From CAWCFV01 sp963794995 (lineage in GTDB: Bacteria; Actinomycetota; Actinomycetes; JACCUZ01), in assembly GCA_963794995.1 (NCBI GenBank), contig CAWCFV010000002.1:1488001-1552000 (forward strand): a stretch of DNA of 64,000 nucleotides, read 5' to 3'. Every line of letters begins with the position of its first letter. The first letter of the stretch is position 1. The translations under genes were made by a program, and so were the position numbers. The notes below the pieces were generated by a model that had not been told where the DNA came from, made no database searches, and was given only the letters and a program-made list of their open reading frames with translations. Shown here in pieces: positions 32,969 to 40,956 of this stretch.

Positions 32969-33303
32969 GACATCTGCTCCTGGGCGCGCTCAGGCTCCGG
33001 GTCGTGCAGGTCGTCGAGCAGGTCCAGCTGGGTGGTCTCGCGGTTGCGGAAGACCAGCAGCACGATCGCCAGGCCGAGACCGACCTCGGCCGCGGCGATG
33101 GTGATGACGAACAGCGTGAACACCTGCCCCGCCAGCAGCTCGTCGCGCAGCCAGACGTCGAACGCCACGAGGTTGATGTTGACCGCGTTGAGCATCAGCT
33201 CGACCGACATCAGCACGAGGATCGCGTTCCGCCGGGCCAGGACGCCGTAGACCCCGATGCAGAACAGCAGGGACGCCAGCAGCACCGGCATGAGGAGGGG
33301 CAT
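32965..33303 (-). CDS. nuoK2: NADH-quinone oxidoreductase subunit K, second cluster
   Basis: 112 residues and three spans. Both pump glutamates are present (LMSVELMLNAVNINLVAF, and the Glu in AAAEVGLGLAI). A charged 20-residue C-terminal extension (DLLDDLHDPEPERAQEQ) goes beyond the usual 100. The ATG shares one base with the nuoJ2 stop. Confidence 0.94.
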   Translation of the reverse strand: MPLLMPVLLASLLFCIGVYGVLARRNAILVLMSVELMLNAVNINLVAFDVWLRDELLAGQVFTLFVITIAAAEVGLGLAIVLLVFRNRETTQLDLLDDLHDPEPERAQEQMS

Positions 33304-33869
33304 CAGGCCGGGTCCTCGGTGTGCTGCTGCCCGGCGTGGTCAGCGGCGACATCCCCCGGTCCGATGTCACGGCGGGACAGCACGATCGCGCCGACCAGGG
33401 CGGCGAGCAGCAGCACCGACAGCGCCTCGAAGGGCAGCACCCAGGCCCGGAAGATGGCCGCCCCGGCGGAGGACGTGGCGCCCCGGACGTCGTCGTCACC
33501 GAGCTCGATCCGCTCGCCCCGGAAGGCGTCGACGCTGGTCACGACCGCTACGCCGGCCAGCCCGAGAGCCACCGCTGCGGCCAGCAGGCGCTGCAGGGGG
33601 CCGGCGTCGAGGTCGGAGGAGACACCTATCGGTGCCCGGGTGAGCATCAGGCCGAAGAGCAGCAGCACGACCACCGCCCCGACGTAGATCAGCACCTGGA
33701 CCCAGGCGACGAACTCGGCCGAGAGCAGGAGGTAGCACCCGGCGACCGCCCCGAGCGCGACGACCAGCCAGAGGGCGGCGTGCACGAGCTGCCTGGTCGT
33801 CACCACCAGCAGGGCCGACCCGAGGGCGACGACCCCCAGCAGCCCGAAGAGCACCTCCACCACGCTCAT
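33303..33869 (-). CDS. nuoJ2: NADH-quinone oxidoreductase subunit J, second cluster
   Basis: 188 residues, four to five membrane spans, NuoJ-like LLLSAEFVAWVQVLIYVGAVVVLLLFGLMLTRAPIG with the pi-bulge region. About 70 residues shorter than NuoJ of the first cluster because the long C-terminal tail is missing. Seven bases separate it from the nuoI2 stop. Confidence 0.92.
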   Translation of the reverse strand: MSVVEVLFGLLGVVALGSALLVVTTRQLVHAALWLVVALGAVAGCYLLLSAEFVAWVQVLIYVGAVVVLLLFGLMLTRAPIGVSSDLDAGPLQRLLAAAVALGLAGVAVVTSVDAFRGERIELGDDDVRGATSSAGAAIFRAWVLPFEALSVLLLAALVGAIVLSRRDIGPGDVAADHAGQQHTEDPA

Positions 33870-33876
33870 GCGGCGT

Positions 33877-34386
33877 TCACGGCCGCTCCGTGTCCGCGGC
33901 CCGGAAGGCGGCGTCGACCTCCTTGGCCCGCACGCCGTGCTCGTCGTGCGCGGGCGGCGGGGGAACGGTGCGCATCCACTCGCCGAGGCGGTCCTTGCCG
34001 TGCGTGAGGTCGCGGATGTCCAGCTCGGAGTACTCGAACTCCGGCGACCAGAACAACGCGTCGAACGGGCAGACCTCGATGCAGATCCCGCAGTACATGC
34101 ACAGCGAGAAGTCGATGTCGAAGCGGTCGAGCACGTTGCGCTGCCGCTCGCGGCCGCCCTCGGGCGCGGGGATCGTCTCCTTGTGCGAGTCGATGTAGAT
34201 GCACCAGTCGGGGCACTCCCGCGCGCACAGCATGCAGACCGTGCAGTTCTCCTCGAGCAGCGCGATCACCCCACGGCTGCGCGGTGGGAGCTCGGGTTTG
34301 ACGTCGGGGTACTGCTGGGTCACCGAACGTCGGCTCATCGTCCTCAGGGTCACGGCCAGTCCCTTGGCCAGCCCCGATCCGGGCAT
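33877..34386 (-). CDS. nuoI2: NADH-quinone oxidoreductase subunit I, second cluster
   Basis: 169 residues from the ATG at 34386, two bases after the nuoH2 stop. Two 4Fe-4S binding motifs, CTVCMLCARECP (about 50) and CMYCGICIEVCP (about 95), are complete. The peripheral-arm electron-transfer subunit normally feeds NuoB; a ferredoxin-like donor could feed this one directly because NuoE, F and G are missing from the cluster. Confidence 0.94.
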   Translation of the reverse strand: MPGSGLAKGLAVTLRTMSRRSVTQQYPDVKPELPPRSRGVIALLEENCTVCMLCARECPDWCIYIDSHKETIPAPEGGRERQRNVLDRFDIDFSLCMYCGICIEVCPFDALFWSPEFEYSELDIRDLTHGKDRLGEWMRTVPPPPAHDEHGVRAKEVDAAFRAADTERP

Positions 34387-34388
34387 CC

Positions 34389-35357
34389 TCACCGTGCCAC
34401 CGCCACCACTCCTGTCAGGGCGAGCTGAGCCAGTGCCACGGGCACCAGGCCCTGCCACGCCAGCCGCTGCAGCTGGTCCTCGCGAAGCCGGGGGTAGGAG
34501 ACGCGCAGCCAGATCACGAGGAACGACAGCACGAAGGTCTTGGCCAGCGTCCACGCCGCGCCCACGGCTCCCCAGAGCGCGTCGTCGAACGGGCCCTTCC
34601 ACCCGCCGAGGAAGAGCACGGCGGTCAGGGCGGAGAGCACGACGATGCCGGCGTACTCGGCGAGCAGGAACAGCGCGAACCGCAGCCCGGTGTACTCGGT
34701 GTAGGCGCCGAAGATGATCTCGGAGTCCGCCACCGGCATGTCGAACGGCGGCCGGTGCAGCTCGGCGAGCCCGGCCACGAAGAACACGACGGCGCCGGGC
34801 AGCTGCCAGAGCAGCCACCACGGCTCCCACGCCTGCACGATGCCGCTGAGGGACAGGGTGCCGGCGGCCATCGCCACGGACGCGGCAGCGAGCAGGAAGG
34901 GCAGCTCGTAGGCCATCAGCTGCGCGGCGCTGCGCAGCCCGCCCAGCAGGGAGAACTTGTTCGCGCTCGCCCAGCCGGCCATCAGCGAGCCGAGGACCCC
35001 GACGCCCATCACCGCGATGACGAAGAAGATGCCGGCGTCGAGCTCCTGTGCCACCCACTCCGGCGCCAGGGGGATCGCCACCAGCACGAGGAGGTACGGG
35101 ATCAACGCGACGGCCGGGGCGAGCTTGAAGACGGTCCGGTCGGCGGCAGCCGGGACGATGTCCTCCTTCTGGGCGAACTTCACCCCGTCGGCGACGAGCT
35201 GCGCCCAGCCGTGGAAGCCACCGGCGTACATGGGACCGAGCCGGCTCTGCATGTGGGCCATCGCCTTGTGCTCGACCTGTCCGACCAGCAGGGGCAGCGT
35301 GAGGAACGCGCCGAGCACCAGCACCAGGCGCAGCACGACCTCGAGAAGGTCGCTCAC
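34389..35357 (-). CDS. nuoH2: NADH-quinone oxidoreductase subunit H, second cluster
   Basis: 322 residues from the GTG at 35357, which overlaps the nuoC2 stop (GTGA). Eight spans, RLGPMYAGGFHGWAQLVADGVKFAQKEDIVP in the quinone-channel loop. The acidic loop that reads PEAEGELVGGFHTEY in the first-cluster NuoH is PVADSEIIFGAYTEY here, losing several charges. About 120 residues shorter than first-cluster NuoH. Membrane subunit that forms the quinone channel with B and D in normal complex I. Confidence 0.93.
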   Translation of the reverse strand: MSDLLEVVLRLVLVLGAFLTLPLLVGQVEHKAMAHMQSRLGPMYAGGFHGWAQLVADGVKFAQKEDIVPAAADRTVFKLAPAVALIPYLLVLVAIPLAPEWVAQELDAGIFFVIAVMGVGVLGSLMAGWASANKFSLLGGLRSAAQLMAYELPFLLAAASVAMAAGTLSLSGIVQAWEPWWLLWQLPGAVVFFVAGLAELHRPPFDMPVADSEIIFGAYTEYTGLRFALFLLAEYAGIVVLSALTAVLFLGGWKGPFDDALWGAVGAAWTLAKTFVLSFLVIWLRVSYPRLREDQLQRLAWQGLVPVALAQLALTGVVAVAR

Positions 35358-35935
35358 CGCGGCCCCCACACCTCGGGGTCGGGCACGCCCGGCGGGCGCG
35401 TCTTGCGCCGGCTCGGCGCCGCAGGGGTGTCCGAGTCGGACTCGCCGGGCTCCTTGGCCCCCGGCCAGGCCTTCGCGGCCCGGGCCGCGAGCACGAAGTC
35501 CTTGCGCAGCGGGTGCCCCTCGAACCCGTCGGGCAGCAGCAGCGGCACGAGGTGCGGGTGACCGCCGAAGGCCAGGCCGAACATCTCGGCGGTCTCGCGC
35601 TCGTGCCAGGCGGCGCCGGCGAAGACCCCGGTGGCGGTGGGCAGCTCAGGGCGCTCGGCCGCGACCCTGGTGCGGACCAGCAGATGGGCTTTCTCGTCGA
35701 GGTTCCAGAGGTGGACGACCACGTCGAGGCCGCTGTCGTCGGCATCGAGCTGGTCGACGGCGGTGAGCCAGTCGAAGTAGCGGAAGCCCAGCTCGTCGCG
35801 CGCCGCGGTCAGGGCGTCGACCCAGGAGTCCACGGGGACGTCGACGGTCTCCTGGCCGTACGCCGTGTCGACCGCCGCGAGGTCGCCGTACCGCAGGGCC
35901 AGCTGCCGGGCGGCGCTCGGCGCGGCCTCAGTCAT
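35354..35935 (-). CDS. nuoC2: NADH-quinone oxidoreductase subunit C, second cluster
   Basis: 193 residues. The 30-kDa signature is visible as WHERETAEMFGLAFGGHPHL and GHPLRKDF. It is not fused to NuoD, and no nuoD follows. Start ATG at 35935 overlaps the nuoB2 end by eight bases. The C-terminal 45 residues are Pro/Ser/Arg-rich and unlike other NuoC proteins. Confidence 0.93.
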   Translation of the reverse strand: MTEAAPSAARQLALRYGDLAAVDTAYGQETVDVPVDSWVDALTAARDELGFRYFDWLTAVDQLDADDSGLDVVVHLWNLDEKAHLLVRTRVAAERPELPTATGVFAGAAWHERETAEMFGLAFGGHPHLVPLLLPDGFEGHPLRKDFVLAARAAKAWPGAKEPGESDSDTPAAPSRRKTRPPGVPDPEVWGPR

Positions 35936-36491
35936 CGGAGACGGCGATCGACCGGATGGGGCCGCGCGGCGCGGCCGGGCGGTAGCGGTCGCCGAGCGAC
36001 TCGGCGGCGATCTTCTCCTGCAGCATGAGGATGCCCTGGAGCAGCGCCTCCGGCCTGGGCGGGCAGCCGGGCACGTACACGTCCACGGGGATGAGCTGGT
36101 CGACGCCCTTGGTGACGCAGTAGGAGTCCCAGTAGGGGCCCCCGGAGTTGGAGCAGGCGCCGAAGGAGATGACGTACTTCGGCTCGGGCATCTGCTCGTA
36201 GAGACGCTTGATCGCCGGTGCCATCTTGTCGGTGACGGTGCCGCTCACGACCATCAGGTCGGCCTGCCGTGGGCCGGGTGCGAACGGGATCACGCCGAGG
36301 CGGATGAAGTCGTGCCGCGACATCGACGACGCGATGAACTCGATCGCGCAGCAGGCGAGCCCGAAGTTGAAGACCCACAGGCTGTAGCGGCGACCCCAGT
36401 TGAGGATCAGCCGCATCGGCTCGGGCGCGGCGCGCTGCAACGGCCCCACCTGCGGTCGGCCCACGGCCGGGAGCGGGAGGTCTACCGCCAC
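35928..36491 (-). CDS. nuoB2: NADH-quinone oxidoreductase subunit B, second cluster
   Basis: 187 residues from a GTG at 36491 (overlapping nuoA2 by 10 bases, with AGGGGG upstream); an ATG at 36416 is the conservative alternative. All four ligands of cluster N2 are present: the CC pair in GLACCAIEF, the Cys in FGACSNSGG and the one in VPGCPPRPE. WGRRYSLWVFNFG at the front is unlike first-cluster NuoB. Normally N2 passes electrons to quinone at the NuoB-D interface, but D is absent here. Confidence 0.9.
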   Translation of the reverse strand: MAVDLPLPAVGRPQVGPLQRAAPEPMRLILNWGRRYSLWVFNFGLACCAIEFIASSMSRHDFIRLGVIPFAPGPRQADLMVVSGTVTDKMAPAIKRLYEQMPEPKYVISFGACSNSGGPYWDSYCVTKGVDQLIPVDVYVPGCPPRPEALLQGILMLQEKIAAESLGDRYRPAAPRGPIRSIAVSDD

Positions 36492-36853
36492 GTGAGGACC
36501 CCCTTGCGCCAGGCGTAGAGCAGCCCCACGCTCAGGAAGGCGAGGAAGACGCCCATCTCCACCAGCGTGGTGGCCCCGTAGCCCGGCTCCGCGAAGACGG
36601 TGGCCCAGGGGAACAGGTAGAGCGCGTCGACCGCGAACACGACGTACAGGTAGGCGTACACGTAGTAGCGGACGTGGCTCTGCGCCCAGCCTTCGCCCAC
36701 CGGGTCGACCCCGCACTCGTAGGTCACGACCTTGTCGCCGCCCGGGACGGTCGGCCGCAGCAGCCGGTTCGCAGCGAAGGCGACCGTGACGAACCCGACC
36801 CCGGCGAGGAGGAGCAGCCCGACCAGGCCGTACCCGCCGTAGAAGCCGTCCAT
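36482..36853 (-). CDS. nuoA2: NADH-quinone oxidoreductase subunit A, second cluster
   Basis: 123 residues, ATG at 36853 preceded by GGAGG. Three spans (about 8-28, 62-82 and 92-112) and the NuoA loop with YECGVDPVGE (invariant Cys). First gene of the second cluster and divergent from korA, with 115 bases between the starts. Confidence 0.94.
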   Translation of the reverse strand: MDGFYGGYGLVGLLLLAGVGFVTVAFAANRLLRPTVPGGDKVVTYECGVDPVGEGWAQSHVRYYVYAYLYVVFAVDALYLFPWATVFAEPGYGATTLVEMGVFLAFLSVGLLYAWRKGVLTWR

Positions 36854-36943
36854 CGCGCCTCCTCGATCGCCCGGACGGAGCCTAGTGGGTGCGGCACGGC
36901 GGGCACCGGACCGCCGGGAGGCGGGAAGCGTCCGCCGCGCGAA

Positions 36944-36959
36944 CCTACGGAGTCGTAGG
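36944..36959. promoter_or_regulatory. Perfect inverted repeat upstream of korA, operator candidate
   Basis: CCTACGGAGTCGTAGG has 6-base perfect arms around GAGT. It ends nine bases before the korA GTG, covering the region where RNA polymerase or the ribosome starts, and lies 91 bases from nuoA2. A TetR-type repressor site is the simplest reading; no regulator gene is adjacent. Confidence 0.45.
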
Positions 36960-36968
36960 CTGGAGGGC

Positions 36969-38861
36969 GTGCCCAAGGACGTCCAGCAGCTCCAGCGTGT
37001 CATCATCCGCTTCGCGGGCGACTCGGGCGACGGGATGCAGCTCACCGGGGACCGGTTCACGACCGAGACGGCGTCGTTCGGCAACGACCTGTCGACGCTG
37101 CCGGACTTCCCGGCCGAGATCCGCGCCCCGGCGGGGACGCTGCCGGGGGTGTCGGCCTTCCAGCTGCACTTCGCCGACCACGACATCATGACGCCCGGAG
37201 ACCGGCCGGACGTGCTGGTGGCGATGAACCCGGCAGCCCTGAGGGCGAACATCGACGACCTCGACCGCGGCGCCGACATCATCGTCAACACCGACGAGTT
37301 CACCAAGCGCAACCTGGTCAAGGTCGGCTACGCCGCGAACCCCCTCGAGGACGGCTCCCTCGAGGCGTACACGGTGCACGCCGTGGGGCTGACGTCGATG
37401 ACGGTCGAGGCGCTCAAGGGCTACGCCATCACGAAGAAGGAGGCCGAGCGGGCGAAGAACATGTTCGCCCTGGGCCTGCTGTCCTGGCTGTACAACCGCC
37501 CGACGGAGGGCACCCGGCGCTTCCTGCAGGCCAAGTTCGCGCACAGCCCGGAGATCCTGCGGGCCAACCTCACGGCCTTCGAGGCCGGCTGGTCCTTCGG
37601 GGAGACCACCGAGGACTTCGCCGTCTCCTACGAGGTGAAGCCGGCCCGGCTCCCCGACGGGCGCTACCGCAACATCTCCGGCAACCTCGCGCTGTCCTAC
37701 GGGCTGGTGGCCGCGTCGCAGCGGTCCGGGCTCCCGCTGTTCCTCGGGTCGTACCCCATCACCCCGGCCTCCGACGTGCTGCACGAGCTGTCCAAGCACA
37801 AGCGCTTCGGCGTGCGCACCTTCCAGGCCGAGGACGAGATCGCCGCCGTCGGGGCGGCGCTCGGCGCTGCCTACGCCGGGTCGCTGGCGGTCACCTCGAC
37901 CTCGGGCCCGGGCCTCGCGCTCAAGGCCGAGACGATCGGGCTCGGCGTCTCGCTCGAGCTGCCGCTGATCGTCGTCGACGTGCAGCGCGCGGGTCCGTCC
38001 ACCGGGATGCCGACCAAGACCGAGCAGGCCGACCTGCTGCAGGCCATGTTCGGCCGCAACGGCGAGGCCCCGGTGCCCATCGTCGCGCCGCGCTCGCCGG
38101 CCGACTGCTTCGACACCGCCCTGGAGGCGGCCCGGATCGCCACGACCTACCGGGTGCCGGTGATCCTGCTCTCCGACGGCTACCTCGCCAACGGCTCCGA
38201 GCCCTGGCGGGTCCCGGCCGTCGAGGACCTGCCCGACCTGCGGGTCGCCTTCGCGACCGAGCCCAACGCCGAGGAGACGGCCGCCGACGGCACCACCCGG
38301 CCGGCCTTCCACCCCTACCGGCGCGACCCGGAGACGCTGGCGCGCCCCTGGGCGGTGCCGGGCACGGCCGGGCTCGAGCACCGCATCGGCGGGATCGAGA
38401 AGGCCGACGGCACCGGCAACATCTCCTACGACCCGGCCAACCACGACCTCATGGTCCGGACCCGGCAGGCCAAGGTCGACGCGGTGGCGAAGACCATCCC
38501 GCCGCTGGAGGTCGAGGACCCCTCGGGAGCCGCGCGGGTGCTCGTCCTCGGCTGGGGGTCGACCTACGGCCCGATCGGTGCCGCCGCCCGGCTGGTCCGG
38601 GGCCGGGGGGTCCAGGTCGCGCAGACACACCTGCGGCACCTGAACCCGTTCCCGTCGGACCTGGGCGAGGTCCTGTCCCGCTACGACAAGGTGCTCGTGC
38701 CCGAGATGAACCTGGGCTACGGCTACGGCGGGCAGCTCACGATGCTGCTGCGCGCGAAGTACCTCGTCGACGTCATCGGCTACACCCAGGTCCGCGGCCT
38801 GCCCTTCAAGGCCGAGGAGCTGGCCACCGTCATCACCGGAGTCAGCGAGGACCTGCAGTGA
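36969..38861 (+). CDS. korA: 2-oxoacid:ferredoxin oxidoreductase alpha subunit, gamma-alpha fusion
   Basis: 630 residues from the GTG at 36969. The N-terminal gamma-type domain (RVIIRFAGDSGDGMQLTGDRF, about 1-190) is fused to the alpha domain (GSYPITPASDVLHELS; TSTSGPGLALKAE; GPSTGMPTKTEQADL), ending with the domain III region LVPEMNLGYGYGGQL. This two-subunit type oxidises 2-oxoglutarate (or pyruvate) with CoA and reduces ferredoxin. korB overlaps by four bases. The family in mycobacteria is the CoA-dependent Kor of the anaplerotic TCA cycle. Confidence 0.94.
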   Translation: MPKDVQQLQRVIIRFAGDSGDGMQLTGDRFTTETASFGNDLSTLPDFPAEIRAPAGTLPGVSAFQLHFADHDIMTPGDRPDVLVAMNPAALRANIDDLDRGADIIVNTDEFTKRNLVKVGYAANPLEDGSLEAYTVHAVGLTSMTVEALKGYAITKKEAERAKNMFALGLLSWLYNRPTEGTRRFLQAKFAHSPEILRANLTAFEAGWSFGETTEDFAVSYEVKPARLPDGRYRNISGNLALSYGLVAASQRSGLPLFLGSYPITPASDVLHELSKHKRFGVRTFQAEDEIAAVGAALGAAYAGSLAVTSTSGPGLALKAETIGLGVSLELPLIVVDVQRAGPSTGMPTKTEQADLLQAMFGRNGEAPVPIVAPRSPADCFDTALEAARIATTYRVPVILLSDGYLANGSEPWRVPAVEDLPDLRVAFATEPNAEETAADGTTRPAFHPYRRDPETLARPWAVPGTAGLEHRIGGIEKADGTGNISYDPANHDLMVRTRQAKVDAVAKTIPPLEVEDPSGAARVLVLGWGSTYGPIGAAARLVRGRGVQVAQTHLRHLNPFPSDLGEVLSRYDKVLVPEMNLGYGYGGQLTMLLRAKYLVDVIGYTQVRGLPFKAEELATVITGVSEDLQ

Positions 38862-39958
38862 GCGGCAACGGCGACCAGCCGGCGAACGGCACGACCGGCC
38901 CCGCGGGCGGCCTCCGGTCCCTCGACCTGGTGCCCAAGGCGCCCGGCAAGCAGTCCGCCAAGGACTTCAAGACCGACCAGGAGGTCCGCTGGTGCCCCGG
39001 CTGCGGGGACTACGCGATCCTCGCCGCGGTGCAGGCCTTCATGCCCGAGCTCGGGCTGGCCCGCGAGAACATCGTCTTCGTCTCGGGCATCGGCTGCTCG
39101 TCGCGCTTCCCGTACTACATGGACACCTTCGGGATGCACTCGATCCACGGCCGCGCGCCGGCCATCGCCACCGGGGTGGCGGCGTCCCGGCCGGACCTGT
39201 CGGTCTGGGTGGTCACCGGCGACGGCGACGCGCTCTCGATCGGCGGCAACCACCTGATCCACGCCCTGCGCCGCAACGTCAACCTCAAGATCCTGCTCTT
39301 CAACAACCGGATCTACGGCCTGACCAAGGGCCAGTACTCCCCCACCTCCGAGCTCGGGAAGATCACCAAGTCGACGCCGCTGGGCTCCCTCGACGCCCCG
39401 TTCAACCCGGTCTCGCTGGCCCTGGGGGCCGAGGCGACCTTCGTGGCCCGCTCGATCGACTCGGACCGCAAGCACCTCACCTCGGTCCTCCGGGCGGCCG
39501 CCGCGCACGAGGGGACCGCCCTCGTCGAGATCTACCAGAACTGCAACATCTTCAACGACGAGGCCTTCGAGCCCCTGAAGGACCCGGCGACCCGAGACGA
39601 CTTCACCATCCGGCTCGAGCACGGCGAGCCGATCCGCTGGGGAGTGGACCGGGAGCACGGCGTCGTCCGCTCCCCCGACTCCTCGCTGAAGGTCGTGGAG
39701 GTCGCCGACGTCGCCGAGCCCGACGTCGTGGTGCACGACGCGCACGCCGACGACCCCTCGCACGCGTTCGACCTGTCCCGGCTCGCGGACCTGTCCCTCG
39801 CCCGGACCCCGATCGGGGTGTTCCGCGACGTCCGCCGCCCGGTCTACGACCGGCTGATGGCCGAGCAGCTGGACCGGTCGAGCGAGACGCAGGGACCGGG
39901 GGACGCCGCCGCGCTGGGCGAGCTGCTCGCCGGTAGCGACACCTGGACCGTCAGCTGA
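38858..39958 (+). CDS. korB: 2-oxoacid:ferredoxin oxidoreductase beta subunit
   Basis: 366 residues. Thiamine diphosphate site TGDGDALSIGGNHLIHALRRN (about 120-140, with the GDGD metal motif) and four likely 4Fe-4S cysteines C46, C49 (RWCPGCGDY), C80 (GIGCSSRF) and C229 (YQNCNIF). No ferredoxin domain is present. GTGA overlap with korA couples them. Electrons would leave on ferredoxin, and the nearest possible acceptor is the adjacent partial complex I. Confidence 0.94.
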   Translation: MSGNGDQPANGTTGPAGGLRSLDLVPKAPGKQSAKDFKTDQEVRWCPGCGDYAILAAVQAFMPELGLARENIVFVSGIGCSSRFPYYMDTFGMHSIHGRAPAIATGVAASRPDLSVWVVTGDGDALSIGGNHLIHALRRNVNLKILLFNNRIYGLTKGQYSPTSELGKITKSTPLGSLDAPFNPVSLALGAEATFVARSIDSDRKHLTSVLRAAAAHEGTALVEIYQNCNIFNDEAFEPLKDPATRDDFTIRLEHGEPIRWGVDREHGVVRSPDSSLKVVEVADVAEPDVVVHDAHADDPSHAFDLSRLADLSLARTPIGVFRDVRRPVYDRLMAEQLDRSSETQGPGDAAALGELLAGSDTWTVS

Positions 39959-40911
39959 CGGACACCTCGCCGGACCAGCGCCGAGGGTCCCTCTACGGCG
40001 CCGCCGCGTACCTGCTCTGGGGGCTGTTCCCTCTCTACTTCCCGCTGCTGGAGCCGGCGGGGGCGGTCGAGATCCTCGCCCACCGGGTCGTGTGGTCGCT
40101 CGCCGTGGTCGTCGGCGTCCTCGCGGTCACCCGGAGCTGGTCCTGGGTGGCGCCCCTGCTGCGGGACCGGCGCACGTCGCTGACGATGGCCTCCGCCGCC
40201 GGGCTGATCGGGCTGAACTGGGTCGTCTACATCTGGGGCGTCAACTCCGGGCACGTGGTCGAGACCTCGCTCGGGTACTTCATCACCCCGGTCGTGATGG
40301 TGCTGCTCGGCGTGGTCGTGCTGGGCGAGCGGCTGCGGCGGGTGCAGTGGGCGGCGATCGCCCTCGGTGTCGTCGCCGTGCTGGTGCTCACGGCGGGCTA
40401 CGGCCGGCCGCCGTGGATCGCCCTGGCCCTGGCCGCGACGTTCGGCACCTACGGGCTGTTGAAGCGCCGGGTGGGCACCAGTCTGGGGGCAGTGCAGTCG
40501 CTCACGGTCGAGACCGTCCTGCTGGCGCTGCCGGCCATCGGCTACCTCGTGGTCCTGGAGGCCCAGGGCCGGGCCCAGTTCGGCAACGCCGGCGCGGAGT
40601 CCACCGCACTCCTGGCGAGCACCGGCCTGGTCACCGCGGTGCCGTTGCTGCTCTTCGCGGCCGCGGCCCGACGGGTCCCCCTCACCACCCTGGGTCTGCT
40701 GCAGTACCTCGCGCCGGTGGTGCAGCTGCTCATCGGCCTGCTCGTCTACGGCGAGCCGATGCCCGCGACCCGGCTCGTCGGCTTCGCGCTGGTGTGGACG
40801 GCGCTCGCCCTGCTCACGGTGGACCTGGTCCGCCACCGGGGTCGTGGCCGCCGCGCCAGCCGGGAAGCGCAGCGGGCCGGCACGGTGCCCGAGGCACCGG
40901 TCGGCGCATGA
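39955..40911 (+). CDS. rarD: RarD-like EamA family transporter, probable CTG start
   Basis: 318 residues if it starts at the CTG at 39955, where CTGA overlaps the korB stop. The first 45 residues (TDTSPDQRRGSLYGAAAYLLWG then LFPLYFPLLEPAGAVEILAHR) are the conserved RarD N-terminus with the first membrane span. Between the in-frame stop at 39934 and the GTG at 40090 there is no ATG, GTG or TTG, so a GTG start would delete the first span. Ten spans in total, two EamA halves. RarD proteins are drug/metabolite exporters of unproven substrate. Confidence 0.8.
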   Translation: MTDTSPDQRRGSLYGAAAYLLWGLFPLYFPLLEPAGAVEILAHRVVWSLAVVVGVLAVTRSWSWVAPLLRDRRTSLTMASAAGLIGLNWVVYIWGVNSGHVVETSLGYFITPVVMVLLGVVVLGERLRRVQWAAIALGVVAVLVLTAGYGRPPWIALALAATFGTYGLLKRRVGTSLGAVQSLTVETVLLALPAIGYLVVLEAQGRAQFGNAGAESTALLASTGLVTAVPLLLFAAAARRVPLTTLGLLQYLAPVVQLLIGLLVYGEPMPATRLVGFALVWTALALLTVDLVRHRGRGRRASREAQRAGTVPEAPVGA

Positions 40912-40956
40912 GCCGGTCCACCTGAGCGGGACCCCCTGAGCGACTAGGCTCGGCGG

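Noticed and set aside
31055..33250. Open frame of 731 codons antisense to nuoK2/nuoL2
   Set aside because: Low-complexity Arg/Gly/His/Glu product with no motif, fully opposite a well-supported gene.
28108..36853. Mrp antiporter or formate hydrogenlyase cluster
   Set aside because: nuoA, C and I types are complex I-like, and there is no hydrogenase large subunit or Mrp E/F/G subunit.
40090..40911. GTG start at 40090 for the RarD-like protein
   Set aside because: Would remove the first conserved membrane span although the frame upstream encodes it.
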